A stretch of 64,000 nucleotides of DNA. Source: Hypericibacter terrae (GTDB lineage Bacteria; Pseudomonadota; Alphaproteobacteria; Dongiales; Dongiaceae). Positions 7,924 to 16,131 of this stretch are shown in pieces (the first letter of the stretch is position 1; every line of letters starts with the position of its first letter). The position numbers were made by a program, and so were the translations under genes. The stretch is from positions 620,001 to 684,000 of the forward strand of contig NZ_CP042906.1 of assembly GCF_008728855.1 (NCBI RefSeq), read 5' to 3'. The notes below the pieces were generated by a model. That model worked only from the letters and a program-made list of their open reading frames with translations. It had not been told where the DNA came from and did not search any database.

Positions 7924-8813
7924 GCGCCACCACGACAGGCCCCGGCACGACACCCACGGCATCCTCCGCCGGATCGACCCGCCTCCGGGAGTGGGCCGAG
8001 ACCCTGGGGCTCCTGCTGCGCTCGCCGACCTTCCTCGCCGGTGCGCTGATCCTCGGCTTCTGGGTCTTCTGCGCGATCTTCGGCGAGCTGATCGTGCCCT
8101 ACGATCCGCTCGAGACCGATCTGCTGGCGGTGCTGGAGCCGCCTTCGGCCGATCATTGGTTCGGGGCCGACCAGCTCGGCCGCGACGTGTTCTCGCGCGT
8201 GATCGTCGGCTCGCGCGACATCCTGACGATAGCCCCCCTGGCGACGCTCCTGAGCACGATCCTCGGCACGCTGCTGGGTCTGGTGACCGGCTATTTCCGC
8301 GGGCTGGTGGACGACGTGCTGAGCCGCATCATCGACGCGCTGCTGTCGCTGCCGACCGTCCTGATCGGCCTCGTGGCGCTCACCTCGCTCGGCACCTCGA
8401 ACACCACGGTGGTGTTCGTGATCGCCTTCGGCTTCGCGCCGATCATCGCCCGCACCGTGCGCTCGAGCGTGCTGGTGGAGCGCGAGCTCGATTATGTGGC
8501 GGCCGCGCGGCTGCGGCGCGAGAGCAGCCTCTACATCATGCTGGCCGAGATCCTGCCCAACATCCTTCCGCCCATCCTGGTCGAGTTCAACGTCCGGCTC
8601 GGTTACGCGATCTTCACCGTCGCGACCTTGAGCTTCATGGGCTTCGGCATCCAGCCGCCCTCGCCCGACTGGGGCCTAACCATTTCCGACAATTACGGGT
8701 TGGTGGGCGGTGGCTATTGGTGGACCGTGCTCTATGACGCCTTCGCCATCGCCTCGCTGGTGGTCGGCGTGAATCTCATCGCCGATGCCGTTCAGGGAGT
8801 CGTGGATGGCTAG
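7920..8813 (+). CDS. ABC transporter permease, DppC-like
   Basis: A 297-aa second membrane subunit of the importer. It has a short cytoplasmic N terminus, a first membrane helix (TFLAGALILGFWVFCAIFGE), the family's YDPLETDLLAVLEPPSADHWFGAD extracytoplasmic segment, and a coupling region with EREL and DYVAAARL. ATG 7920 overlaps the upstream stop by ATGA, and its own stop overlaps the ATPase start, so the three proteins are translationally coupled and made in similar amounts. Confidence 0.93.
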   Translation: MSATTTGPGTTPTASSAGSTRLREWAETLGLLLRSPTFLAGALILGFWVFCAIFGELIVPYDPLETDLLAVLEPPSADHWFGADQLGRDVFSRVIVGSRDILTIAPLATLLSTILGTLLGLVTGYFRGLVDDVLSRIIDALLSLPTVLIGLVALTSLGTSNTTVVFVIAFGFAPIIARTVRSSVLVERELDYVAAARLRRESSLYIMLAEILPNILPPILVEFNVRLGYAIFTVATLSFMGFGIQPPSPDWGLTISDNYGLVGGGYWWTVLYDAFAIASLVVGVNLIADAVQGVVDG

Positions 8814-10848
8814 CCCCGCCACGGCCAGAGCGGCGGCGAAACCCGCTACGGGTCCCGACGCGCTCGAGGTCGAGAATCTCGATGTCGTCTATCAGGTGCG
8901 CGGCAAGGACCGCCAGGTTTTGAGCGGCTTGAGCTTCCGCATCGGCCGGGGCGAGGCCTATGGCCTCGTCGGCGAATCCGGCTGCGGCAAATCGACGGCG
9001 GCGCTGGCCGCGGTGCGCTACCTGCCGCGCAACGGACGGGTCAGCGGCGGCCGGATCCATGTCGACGGGCGCGATCTCCTCGCCATGGGCTCCGGCGATC
9101 TGCGCAGCCTGCGCGCGAAGTCGGTCTCGATGGTCTATCAAGACCCCGGCCGCGCGCTCAACCCCTCGATCCGGGTCGGCAACCAGCTGGCCGAGGTGTT
9201 CGAGTTCGCAGGGTTGCCGCGCAAGGAATCGCTCGACCGCTCGGTCGCGATGCTGGAGCGCGTGCGCATCGTCGATCCGCGCCGCGTGATGGAGCGCTAT
9301 CCGCACCAGCTTTCCGGCGGCATGCAGCAGCGCGTCTCGATCGCGATGGCGCTGGCCACCAATCCGGCGCTGCTGATCCTGGACGAGCCCACCACGGGTC
9401 TCGATGTCACCGTCGAGGCCGAGGTGCTCGATCTGGTCGAGCAGCTGCGCGGCGAGTTCCGCACCTCGATCCTCTTCATCAGCCATAATCTCGCGGTGGT
9501 CGCGCGCGTCTGCGAGCGCGTCGGCGTGCTCTATGCCGGCAAGCTGGTCGAGGAGGGGCCGACCCAGTCGGTCTTCAACGATCCGCGCCATCCCTATTCG
9601 GTCGGCCTCCTGCGCTGCCTGCCGCGTCGAGGCCGGCGCAAGGACCATGGCCGGCTCGACACCATTCCGGGTTTCCTGCCCTTGCCCGGCAGCGTGCTGC
9701 AGGGCTGCATCTTCGCCGATCGCTGCGGGCTCGCCGACGATCATTGCCGCGCGGTGGAGCCGGCCCTGATCGATCTCGGCGGCCGGGCGAGCCGCTGCCA
9801 TTATCACGACCGCGCGCCCGATCTGCCGCGCGTCATGGCGGCCGACGCGCCGGCCACGGCGAAGCTTCCGGCCGACGCCAAGCCGATCCTCGCCATCCGC
9901 AATCTCTCCAAGACCTTCGAGAGCGGTGGCCACAAGGTGGCGGCGCTGCGCGACGTCAATCTCGATCTGATGCCGGGCGAGACGCTGGGGCTGGTCGGCG
10001 AATCCGGCAGCGGTAAGACCACGCTCGCGCGCCTGCTCCTGGGCCTGACGCCGCCCGACAAGGGCAGCGGCATCACGCTCGACGGCGATGCATTGCCGGC
10101 GGCCCTGGTGGGACGCTCGAGCAAGCAGGTCAAGCAGCTCCAGATCGTATTCCAGAATCCGGATTCGGCGCTCAACCGTTCGCACACCGTGCGGGGGCTG
10201 ATCGGCCGGGCCATCACCAAGCTTGCCGGCATCCGCGGCGGCGACGTGATGGTGCGCCTGCTCGAGCTCACCCGCGTGGTCCGGCTCGCGGACCGCTATC
10301 TGACGGCCAAGCCCCGCCAGCTCTCCGGCGGCCTGAAGCAGCGCGTCGCGATCGCGCGGGCCTTCGCTGGCGATCCGCGCGTCGTGGTCTGCGACGAGCC
10401 GACCTCGGCGCTCGACGTCTCGGTGCAGGCGGCGATTCTCAATTTGCTGGCGGACCTGCAGGCGATGCAGGGCGTCAGCTATGTCTTCATCTCGCACGAT
10501 CTGGGCGTGGTGCGTTACCTGGCCGATCGCATCGCCGTGCTCTATCTCGGCCGGCTGATGCAGGTGGGCACGGCGGAGCGGGTCTTTGCCGGGCCCTACC
10601 ACCCCTATACCGAGGCGCTGCTCTCAGCGATCCCGACCCTCGATGGGCGCCAGCCGGAGCGCATCCGCCTGACGGGCGAAATCCCCAGCGCCATCGACCC
10701 GCCCAAGGGCTGCGTCTTCCACACCCGCTGCCCGCACAAGATCGGCGCCATCTGCGAGGCGCAGGAACCGCCGCTGGCCGAGATCGGCCCCGGCGATTTC
10801 GTCCGCTGCCATATCCCGGCGGCCGAGCTGCCCCGCGCCCAGGCCTAG
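8806..10848 (+). CDS. Fused double ATPase of the peptide/opine ABC importer (DppD-DppF type)
   Basis: A 680-aa protein joining two complete ATPase domains that are separate (DppD and DppF) in many species. The N-terminal half has Walker A GESGCGKST, signature LSGGMQQR, Walker B LLILDEPT and the family's C-terminal oligopeptide domain with Cys residues (GCIFADRCGLADDHC). The C-terminal half repeats the pattern: GESGSGKTT, LSGGLKQR, VVCDEPT and a second Cys-rich tail (GCVFHTRCPHKIGAIC). ATG 8806 is preferred over 8785 because CAGGGAG lies at good spacing. The gene overlaps the upstream permease by 8 bases and ends the operon. Confidence 0.92.
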   Translation: MASPATARAAAKPATGPDALEVENLDVVYQVRGKDRQVLSGLSFRIGRGEAYGLVGESGCGKSTAALAAVRYLPRNGRVSGGRIHVDGRDLLAMGSGDLRSLRAKSVSMVYQDPGRALNPSIRVGNQLAEVFEFAGLPRKESLDRSVAMLERVRIVDPRRVMERYPHQLSGGMQQRVSIAMALATNPALLILDEPTTGLDVTVEAEVLDLVEQLRGEFRTSILFISHNLAVVARVCERVGVLYAGKLVEEGPTQSVFNDPRHPYSVGLLRCLPRRGRRKDHGRLDTIPGFLPLPGSVLQGCIFADRCGLADDHCRAVEPALIDLGGRASRCHYHDRAPDLPRVMAADAPATAKLPADAKPILAIRNLSKTFESGGHKVAALRDVNLDLMPGETLGLVGESGSGKTTLARLLLGLTPPDKGSGITLDGDALPAALVGRSSKQVKQLQIVFQNPDSALNRSHTVRGLIGRAITKLAGIRGGDVMVRLLELTRVVRLADRYLTAKPRQLSGGLKQRVAIARAFAGDPRVVVCDEPTSALDVSVQAAILNLLADLQAMQGVSYVFISHDLGVVRYLADRIAVLYLGRLMQVGTAERVFAGPYHPYTEALLSAIPTLDGRQPERIRLTGEIPSAIDPPKGCVFHTRCPHKIGAICEAQEPPLAEIGPGDFVRCHIPAAELPRAQA

Positions 10849-10993
10849 GGCCAGGTAGACGGGTCCTCGCGGGCCTCGATACGGGCAGGGCGCTCTGCTA
10901 TTCTTCCTGCGGTCGGACGCCCGGTGCCGTTGGCACCCGCCGCTCCGACGGATGCGCCGGATCCTCTCATGCCTCAGCAGGGAAGGCCGCGCC

Positions 10994-12283
10994 ATGAACG
11001 CGCCAGTTCCGTCGAATGAAGCCGCCAGGCTCGAGGCCTTGCGGTCCTACGCCATCCTCGATACCGCGCCAGAGCTCGCCTATGACGAGCTGACCGGGCT
11101 GGCGGCGCAGATCTGCGAATGCCCGGTGGCCGTGATCGGCATGATCGACGAAACGCGCGACTGGAAGAAATCGAAATACGGGCTGCCGCCTGATTTCACC
11201 GGCATGCCGCGCGAGCTGTCGATCTGCTCTTCGACCATCTGCGGCAACGATCTTCTGGTGGTGCCCGACCTGACGGCGGATGCGCGGTTCGCCGACAACC
11301 CCTTCGTCGTCGGGTCGCCGAACCTGCGGGCCTATTGCGGCATGCCGCTGATCAACCCCGAAGGCTATGCGCTGGGCACGCTTTGTGTCGTGGATTTCCA
11401 GCCGCATCAGCTTCGCTTCGAGCAGACCGAGGCGGTCCGCAAACTGGCGCGCCAGGTCGTCAGCCAGCTCGAGCTGCGCCGCGCCATTCGCGAACGCGAA
11501 CGCCAGATGGGCGATCTGGAGATGGCGCGTTCCGAATTGGCTTGCGAGCGGGACCGGTCGGATCGCCTGCTGCACAACATCCTGCCCGATGCGATCGCGC
11601 AGGAGCTGAAGCAGAGCAACAAGGTCGTGCCGAAGTTCTACGAGACGGCGACGGTCATGTTCGCCGATTTCGAGGGTTTCACCAGACTGACCGAACGCCT
11701 GGACCCCAAAGGCCTGATCGACCAGCTCGACCAGTTTTTCTCGGCCTTCGACGATATCGCCCACCGTCATCGGCTGGAAAAGCTCAAGACCATCGGCGAC
11801 GCCTATATGTGCGTCGGCGGCTTGCCCGAGGTCAACCGGAGCCATCCGGTCGATGCCTGCCTCGCGGCCATGGCGATCCTGGACTACATGGCCAGGATGA
11901 ACGCCCAGCGCGAGAAGCTGCGGATGCCGCGATGGGATCTCCGGATCGGGCTGCATACTGGGCCCGTCATGGCCGGTGTCGTCGGACAGCGGAAATTCAT
12001 CTATGACGTCTGGGGCGATGCCGTGAATCTGGCGGCGCGCATGGAATCGGCCGGGCAGGGCGGGCGCATCAATCTTTCCGAGGCGGTCGCCAATCGGGTC
12101 CGCTCGCTGTTCGAGATCGAGGACCGGGGCGCGATCGAGGCCAAGAACAAGGGGCCGGTGCCGATGTTCTTCCTGACCCGGATCAAGCCGGGCCTGGCCC
12201 GGGACGATGCCGGGCGGCTGCCCAACGAGGCCTTCACCCAGGAGGCGGCCAAGCTTTTTCCGGGATACATCGCGCCGGCCTGA
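10994..12283 (+). CDS. GAF-domain class III adenylate cyclase
   Basis: A 429-aa soluble cyclase. An N-terminal GAF domain (about 10-165; SYAILDTAPELAYDELT, then AYCGMPLINPEGYALGTLCV) is joined by a coiled segment rich in Arg/Glu (about 165-205) to a class III catalytic domain (about 215-400). Metal-binding Asp225 (MFADFEGFT) and Asp269 (TIGDAYM) are present. A Lys in LEKLKTIGD and an Asp in IYDVWGDAVNLAARM select adenine, so cAMP is the expected product. The GAF domain should bind a small ligand and gate activity. The gene stands alone, between the importer operon and a repeat-rich gap. Confidence 0.88.
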   Translation: MNAPVPSNEAARLEALRSYAILDTAPELAYDELTGLAAQICECPVAVIGMIDETRDWKKSKYGLPPDFTGMPRELSICSSTICGNDLLVVPDLTADARFADNPFVVGSPNLRAYCGMPLINPEGYALGTLCVVDFQPHQLRFEQTEAVRKLARQVVSQLELRRAIRERERQMGDLEMARSELACERDRSDRLLHNILPDAIAQELKQSNKVVPKFYETATVMFADFEGFTRLTERLDPKGLIDQLDQFFSAFDDIAHRHRLEKLKTIGDAYMCVGGLPEVNRSHPVDACLAAMAILDYMARMNAQREKLRMPRWDLRIGLHTGPVMAGVVGQRKFIYDVWGDAVNLAARMESAGQGGRINLSEAVANRVRSLFEIEDRGAIEAKNKGPVPMFFLTRIKPGLARDDAGRLPNEAFTQEAAKLFPGYIAPA

Positions 12284-12297
12284 ACGCTCTCTTATCA

Positions 12298-12335
12298 CCT
12301 CCCCTCTCGAGGGGGAGGGTCAGGGAGGGGCTGAC
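12298..12335 (+). repeat. GC-rich palindromic repeat, copy 1
   Basis: Imperfect palindrome centred on CTCGAG with C-rich left and G-rich right arms and a tail GTCAGGGAGGGG. It is a member of the dispersed repeat family of this window (core CCCTCCCCTTGCGGGAGGG, tail TAGGGGGAGGGG). It directly follows the cyclase gene and may end its transcript. Confidence 0.6.
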
Positions 12336-12400
12336 ACGGTCGGCGAGGCGGGAGTATGCGGCTCTCGATCGGGGCACATCTCTCATCGAGTCTTCCCCCT

Positions 12401-12573
12401 CCCCCGCGACGCGCAGGAGTGTCCGGGGAAAGTTTTCATGAATCGTATCAAAGTGTTGGCGCATATGGATTAGACGTGATCCGTGGGCGTGCGAGACTTA
12501 GAACAATAAAAATGAGTCGTTTGAATCCCTTGAGTCCGTTCCCCGGACAGTCCTGCGCGACGCGGGGGAGGGG
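12401..12573. repeat. GC-rich palindromic repeat, copy 2, split by a MITE
   Basis: Removing the inserted 142-bp element and one copy of its 9-bp duplication restores a perfect palindrome with 13-bp arms (CCCCTCCCCCGCG) around a single A. The element therefore landed exactly at the apex of a repeat of the same family as copy 1. Confidence 0.65.
12414..12555. mobile_element. 142-bp MITE related to the IS4-family element at 41 kb
   Basis: The ends are 17-bp inverted repeats: left CAGGAGTGTCCGGGGAA and right, read inwards, CAGGACTGTCCGGGGAA (16/17 match). They differ from the ends of the complete IS4-family element at 40981-42268 at only two and one positions. The element is flanked by a perfect 9-bp direct repeat, CGCGACGCG (12405-12413 and 12556-12564), the same duplication length as that IS. 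The interior is AT-richer than its surroundings and has no ORF of note. It is a non-autonomous derivative that the IS transposase could move. Confidence 0.82.
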
Positions 12574-12683
12574 ATATGAAAGCCCGCCCGTACCGGGCTT
12601 GCCATTTCCTCACCGATTCTTGACCCTTGCGCGGCGACCATCCGGGGGCCAAAAGGCCAGGGCGAAGGGGGCAAAGCGTCATC

Positions 12684-14141
12684 ATGCGTCTGGAGGCGAT
12701 CGGGCTCGGCAGCGTCACCGACCTCGTCAGCGGCCATCGCCTGACGGGGGCGGAGCTCTGCGCCGAGGCGCTGCGCCGGGCGGCTCTGCTGGGCGCGTGG
12801 GGCCTGGGGCCGGGCGATGCCACGCTCATCGTCCATGGCGGGACCCCCGATTTCTTCTGCGATCTTTTCGCCGTCTGGCAACGGGGCGCGATCGCGGCCT
12901 GCGCCAATCCGGGCCTCACGCGCGACGAGCTCGCCACCGTCGCGGGGTTCCTCAAACCCAAGGCGATCCTGGCGGCCGAGGGCTTCGCCCATGGCCAAGG
13001 CCTGGCGATTCCCATTCTCGAATTGAAACGCGAGCGAGGGAACACGGAACTCGCATTGCCCGCCGGCCGCTCGGGCGGCGGGCTCGACGATACGGCCTTG
13101 CTGCTCTTCACCTCGGGCACGACCGGCGCGCCCAAGGGCGTCGCGCATAGCTATCGCTCGATCCTGGCGCGCCTCGCGCTCAACCGTGCCCATATCGGTG
13201 CGGCCGATCTCGCGCGCACGCTCTGCGTGCTGCCGACACATTTCGGCCATGGCCTGATCGGCAATTGTCTGACGCCGCTCTTCGCCGGCGGCGACCTCTA
13301 TCTGCATGGGGCGGGCGGCCTCGCCACGGCCGCGGCGCTTCCGCGCCTCATCGACGATCACGCCATCACCTTCATGAGCTCGGTGCCGAGCTTCTGGAAG
13401 ATCGCGCTCAAGGCCGGCAAGGCACCGCGCAGCGGTTCGCTGGCGCGGGTCCATATCGGTTCGGCACCCCTCGGCGCCGACCTCTGGCGCCGGGTGATGG
13501 GCTGGAGCGGCACGGACCGCGTGGTGAACATGTATGGCATCACCGAGACCGCCAACTGGGTCGGCGGCGCCTCGGCGGCGGAGGGCGGGCCCGAGGATGG
13601 CCTCATCGGCCGCCTCTGGGGCGGGCAGGCGGCGATCCTGACGGAAGACGGCCGGCAGGTCGCGCACGGCGAGGGCGAGATCCTGTTGCAGACGCCCAGC
13701 CTCATGCAGGGCTATTGGCAGCGGCCGGACCTGACCAATCCCGTGCTGCGCGAAGGCTGGTTCCATACCGGCGATATCGGCCGGCTCGACGCCTCGGGAT
13801 GCTTGCGCCTGGTCGGACGCCAGAAGGACGAGATCAACCGCGCCGGCATGAAGATCAATCCGGCCGAGATCGATCTCTTCCTCGAGCGTCATCCGCAGGT
13901 GGCCGAAGCCTGCTGTTTCGCCATGGCCGACGACATCTCCGGCGAGGTGGTGGCCGCCGCCGTGCGGACCGTCGATAATGTCGCCCTGGCGCCGGCCGAG
14001 CTGCGGTCATGGTGCCTCGAGCGGATCCGCCGCGAGCTGGTGCCGGAACGCTGGTTCCTGCTGCCGGAGATTCCCAAGACCGACCGTGGCAAGATCAACC
14101 GGACCCATATCCGGATTCACTGCGAAGGACTGAAACGGTGA
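12684..14141 (+). CDS. AMP-dependent acyl/aryl ligase (class I adenylate-forming)
   Basis: A 485-aa ANL-superfamily ligase, shorter than most acyl-CoA synthetases (about 520-650 aa). Core motifs are present: A3 LLFTSGTTGAPKG, A5 MYGITETANW, A7/A8 GWFHTGDIGR and GRQKDEINRAGMKINPAEID, and the A10 catalytic Lys in PKTDRGKINR. It activates a carboxylic acid as acyl-AMP and loads it onto CoA or, given the carrier-protein gene two positions downstream, onto that carrier. ATG 12684 is used because residues before it (from 12627) are low-complexity and not family-like. The next gene overlaps by GTGA. The acid used cannot be predicted. Confidence 0.85.
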   Translation: MRLEAIGLGSVTDLVSGHRLTGAELCAEALRRAALLGAWGLGPGDATLIVHGGTPDFFCDLFAVWQRGAIAACANPGLTRDELATVAGFLKPKAILAAEGFAHGQGLAIPILELKRERGNTELALPAGRSGGGLDDTALLLFTSGTTGAPKGVAHSYRSILARLALNRAHIGAADLARTLCVLPTHFGHGLIGNCLTPLFAGGDLYLHGAGGLATAAALPRLIDDHAITFMSSVPSFWKIALKAGKAPRSGSLARVHIGSAPLGADLWRRVMGWSGTDRVVNMYGITETANWVGGASAAEGGPEDGLIGRLWGGQAAILTEDGRQVAHGEGEILLQTPSLMQGYWQRPDLTNPVLREGWFHTGDIGRLDASGCLRLVGRQKDEINRAGMKINPAEIDLFLERHPQVAEACCFAMADDISGEVVAAAVRTVDNVALAPAELRSWCLERIRRELVPERWFLLPEIPKTDRGKINRTHIRIHCEGLKR

Positions 14142-14875
14142 ACGACAAACCGCAAGCGCAGCCGGCTGGGTCCAAAGCGGCCGGGCCCAAACCGGCCGCA
14201 CCCGCGCCAGCCGCGGCCCCGCCGACGGCGCCGTCAGGACTGCCGCATCCGGGCGTGCCGCTGCCCAACTGGCGTCCCGGGCAGCCGCTTCGCCTGGAGA
14301 CCGAGCATTACATCGTGCGTTCGATGCAGCATCAGGATGTCTGCGACGACTATCTCGCCTGGACCAAGGACGAGGAGATCATGACCGGCGTCAACAGCGC
14401 GCCCGCGACCATGACGATCGACGACATCCACAAATATATCGATCGCTTCAACAACAAGACCTCGTTCCATTTCGGCGTGTTCCTGAAGGGCACGGGCCGG
14501 CTGATCGGCTTCTACTCCTGCTACTGGGAGCGCCGGCATAATCTCGCCAGCACCAATGTGGTGATCGGCGACAAGGCTTACTGGGGCAAGGGCGCCGTGG
14601 TCGAGACGCGCGACGCGATCATCGATTTCATGTTCGGCCGCCTCAAGGTCGGCAAGATCTGGGGCAATCCGATGTGCCGCAACATCCCCTCGGTCTTCAA
14701 TTACAAGGCGCAAGGGTTCCGCTGCGAGGCGGTGCTGAAGCGCCACCGCGTCAGCCCGACCGGCGAGCGCGTCGACCAGTTCATGTTCGGCCTGCTGCCC
14801 GAGGACTGGGCCGCGCACAAAGCCAGGCGCGCGGCCGCCAAGGCCGCCCGCACCGCTCGCAAGCAAGGGACGTGA
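14138..14875 (+). CDS. GNAT-family N-acetyltransferase (RimJ/RimL-like)
   Basis: A 245-aa protein. An Ala/Pro-rich flexible N terminus (residues 1-45) precedes a GNAT acyltransferase domain (about 50-215), with the LRLETEHYIVRSM opening strand, the GRLIGFYSCYWE strand and the acyl-CoA-binding region around GDKAYWGKGAVVETRDAIIDFMF. A basic Ala/Lys/Arg tail follows. GNAT enzymes move acyl groups from CoA or a carrier protein to amines. The position between an acyl ligase and an acyl carrier protein suggests the donor is the acyl-carrier thioester. It starts with GTG, overlapping the ligase stop; the carrier gene follows after 2 bp. Confidence 0.82.
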   Translation: MNDKPQAQPAGSKAAGPKPAAPAPAAAPPTAPSGLPHPGVPLPNWRPGQPLRLETEHYIVRSMQHQDVCDDYLAWTKDEEIMTGVNSAPATMTIDDIHKYIDRFNNKTSFHFGVFLKGTGRLIGFYSCYWERRHNLASTNVVIGDKAYWGKGAVVETRDAIIDFMFGRLKVGKIWGNPMCRNIPSVFNYKAQGFRCEAVLKRHRVSPTGERVDQFMFGLLPEDWAAHKARRAAAKAARTARKQGT

Positions 14876-14877
14876 CC

Positions 14878-15108
14878 ATGGAGACCCGTGCCAAGGCGCT
14901 GCTCGCCAGCGCGCTCGAGATCGACGCGGCCTCCGTGCCCTCCGACGCCTCGATCGCGACGCTCGAAGCCTGGGACAGCCTCGCCCATCTGCGCCTCGTG
15001 CAGGCGCTGGAGAAGGAGCTCGGCCGCGAGCTGCCGGCGGAACATATCTTCGCGATCGCGAGCCTCGCGGATGTGGCCGCGGTGCTCGAGGGAAGGCCGA
15101 TCGGGTGA
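14878..15108 (+). CDS. Acyl carrier protein
   Basis: A 76-aa four-helix carrier protein. The phosphopantetheine site is the Ser in EAWDSLAHLRL (about residue 37), with the usual acidic/hydrophobic helix II after it. It does not have the exact DSL(D)TVE signature of the fatty-acid AcpP, so it is a dedicated carrier for the neighbouring ligase and GNAT. It needs a 4'-phosphopantetheinyl transferase encoded elsewhere. Last gene of the cassette; a palindromic repeat pair begins 16 bp later. Confidence 0.88.
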   Translation: METRAKALLASALEIDAASVPSDASIATLEAWDSLAHLRLVQALEKELGRELPAEHIFAIASLADVAAVLEGRPIG

Positions 15109-15123
15109 GGCGCGTTCTTGTCG

Positions 15124-15209
15124 CCTCTCCCGTCTTCGGGGGAGGGCTAGGGAGGGCGATGCTCCGCGGTCGATATCGCGTCTGCCCCCTCCCCTTGAAG
15201 GGGGAGGGG
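15124..15209. repeat. Pair of GC-rich palindromic repeats, copies 3 and 4
   Basis: Two hairpin-forming members of the dispersed family: 15124-15156 (CTCCCGTCTTCGGGGGAG plus a tail CTAGGGAGGG) and 15185-15209 (CCCCCTCCCCTTGAAGGGGGAGGGG, arms separated by TTGA). They are about 30 bp apart between the convergent acyl-carrier-protein and SDR genes and may end both transcripts. Confidence 0.7.
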
Positions 15210-15225
15210 ACAAGAGGCGGCCCCG

Positions 15226-16119
15226 CTACCTCCGAAGTGCCAGCGCGACGAGCTTCTCGGTCTGTTCGAACGCGGTCTTGACGCTGACCGCGTCGGTCGG
15301 ATCGGAAATCCTGTCGAACGCGGCCGCGATGTTCTCCGGGGTCCGGTCCGCCTCCGGGAAATGCACGCCGACCGTTTCCGTGATCAGGGTGCGCGCGAAG
15401 GTGCCGGCGCCGGCACAGAGCATCACACGGGACGGCGCGTCTGCGGAAACCAGGAACAACAGGCCCGGCGTGATCGATTCGGGCGTCGCCAGCGCGGCAA
15501 TTGCCGCGGGGAACAGGCCTTCCGTCATCCCGGTGGCGGCCGTCGGCAGAAGAATATTGGTCCGGATATTGTGCTTCTCGCCTTCGAGATGAAGCACGTT
15601 CATCAGCCCGACCATGGCCGCCTTCGCGGTTCCATAGTTGGATTGCCCGAAATTTCCATAAAGGCCGGAGGACGACGCCGTCAGGACGATACGGCCATAT
15701 TTCTGCTCGCGCATCCGATCCCACACTGCCTTGGTGCAATGGACGGTCCCCATCACATGCACATCGAGCACGAGGCGGAAATCGGCCAGGTCCATCTTGG
15801 CGAAAGTCTTGTCGCGCAGGATGCCGGCATTGTTGACCAGGATGTCCACCCGGCCCCATCGCGCCAGAACCTGCTCGACCATGGTCTGCACGGAGTCCGG
15901 ATTCGCGACATTGGCGCCGACCGCCATCGACTCGCCGCCGCGGGCGCGGATTTCCGCTGACACCTCCGAGGCCGCGGGCGGTGCGCCGTCGGCGGCAGGA
16001 TCGAAATCGATCAGGGCGACCTTCGCGCCGCGCGCGGCCAGGCCGAGCGCATGGCTCCGGCCCAGCCCACGGCCGGCTCCCGTCACGATCGCGACCTGGC
16101 CGTCCAAGCGAATGTCCAT
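15226..16119 (-). CDS. Short-chain dehydrogenase, 3-hydroxyacyl-CoA dehydrogenase (MFE-2-like)
   Basis: A 297-aa classical SDR. The cofactor loop is TGAGRGLGRS (residues 14-23), Asp38 at the end of beta-2 favours NAD+, and NNAG is followed by the active-site Ser (TASSSGLYG) and the Y-x3-K pair in SNYGTAKAA. Length and motif spacing match the dehydrogenase domain of peroxisomal multifunctional enzyme type 2 (17-beta-HSD4), which oxidises 3-hydroxyacyl-CoA. It is last in the eight-gene operon, 12 bp after the enoyl-CoA hydratase gene, so the hydratase product is its probable substrate. Confidence 0.85.
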   Translation of the reverse strand: MDIRLDGQVAIVTGAGRGLGRSHALGLAARGAKVALIDFDPAADGAPPAASEVSAEIRARGGESMAVGANVANPDSVQTMVEQVLARWGRVDILVNNAGILRDKTFAKMDLADFRLVLDVHVMGTVHCTKAVWDRMREQKYGRIVLTASSSGLYGNFGQSNYGTAKAAMVGLMNVLHLEGEKHNIRTNILLPTAATGMTEGLFPAAIAALATPESITPGLLFLVSADAPSRVMLCAGAGTFARTLITETVGVHFPEADRTPENIAAAFDRISDPTDAVSVKTAFEQTEKLVALALRR

Positions 16120-16131
16120 CGATGCGCTCTT

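Noticed and set aside
12284-12683. CRISPR array suspected from repeated C/G-rich blocks
   Set aside because: Blocks are palindromes of differing length with no regular spacing; they are REP-like repeats plus a MITE.
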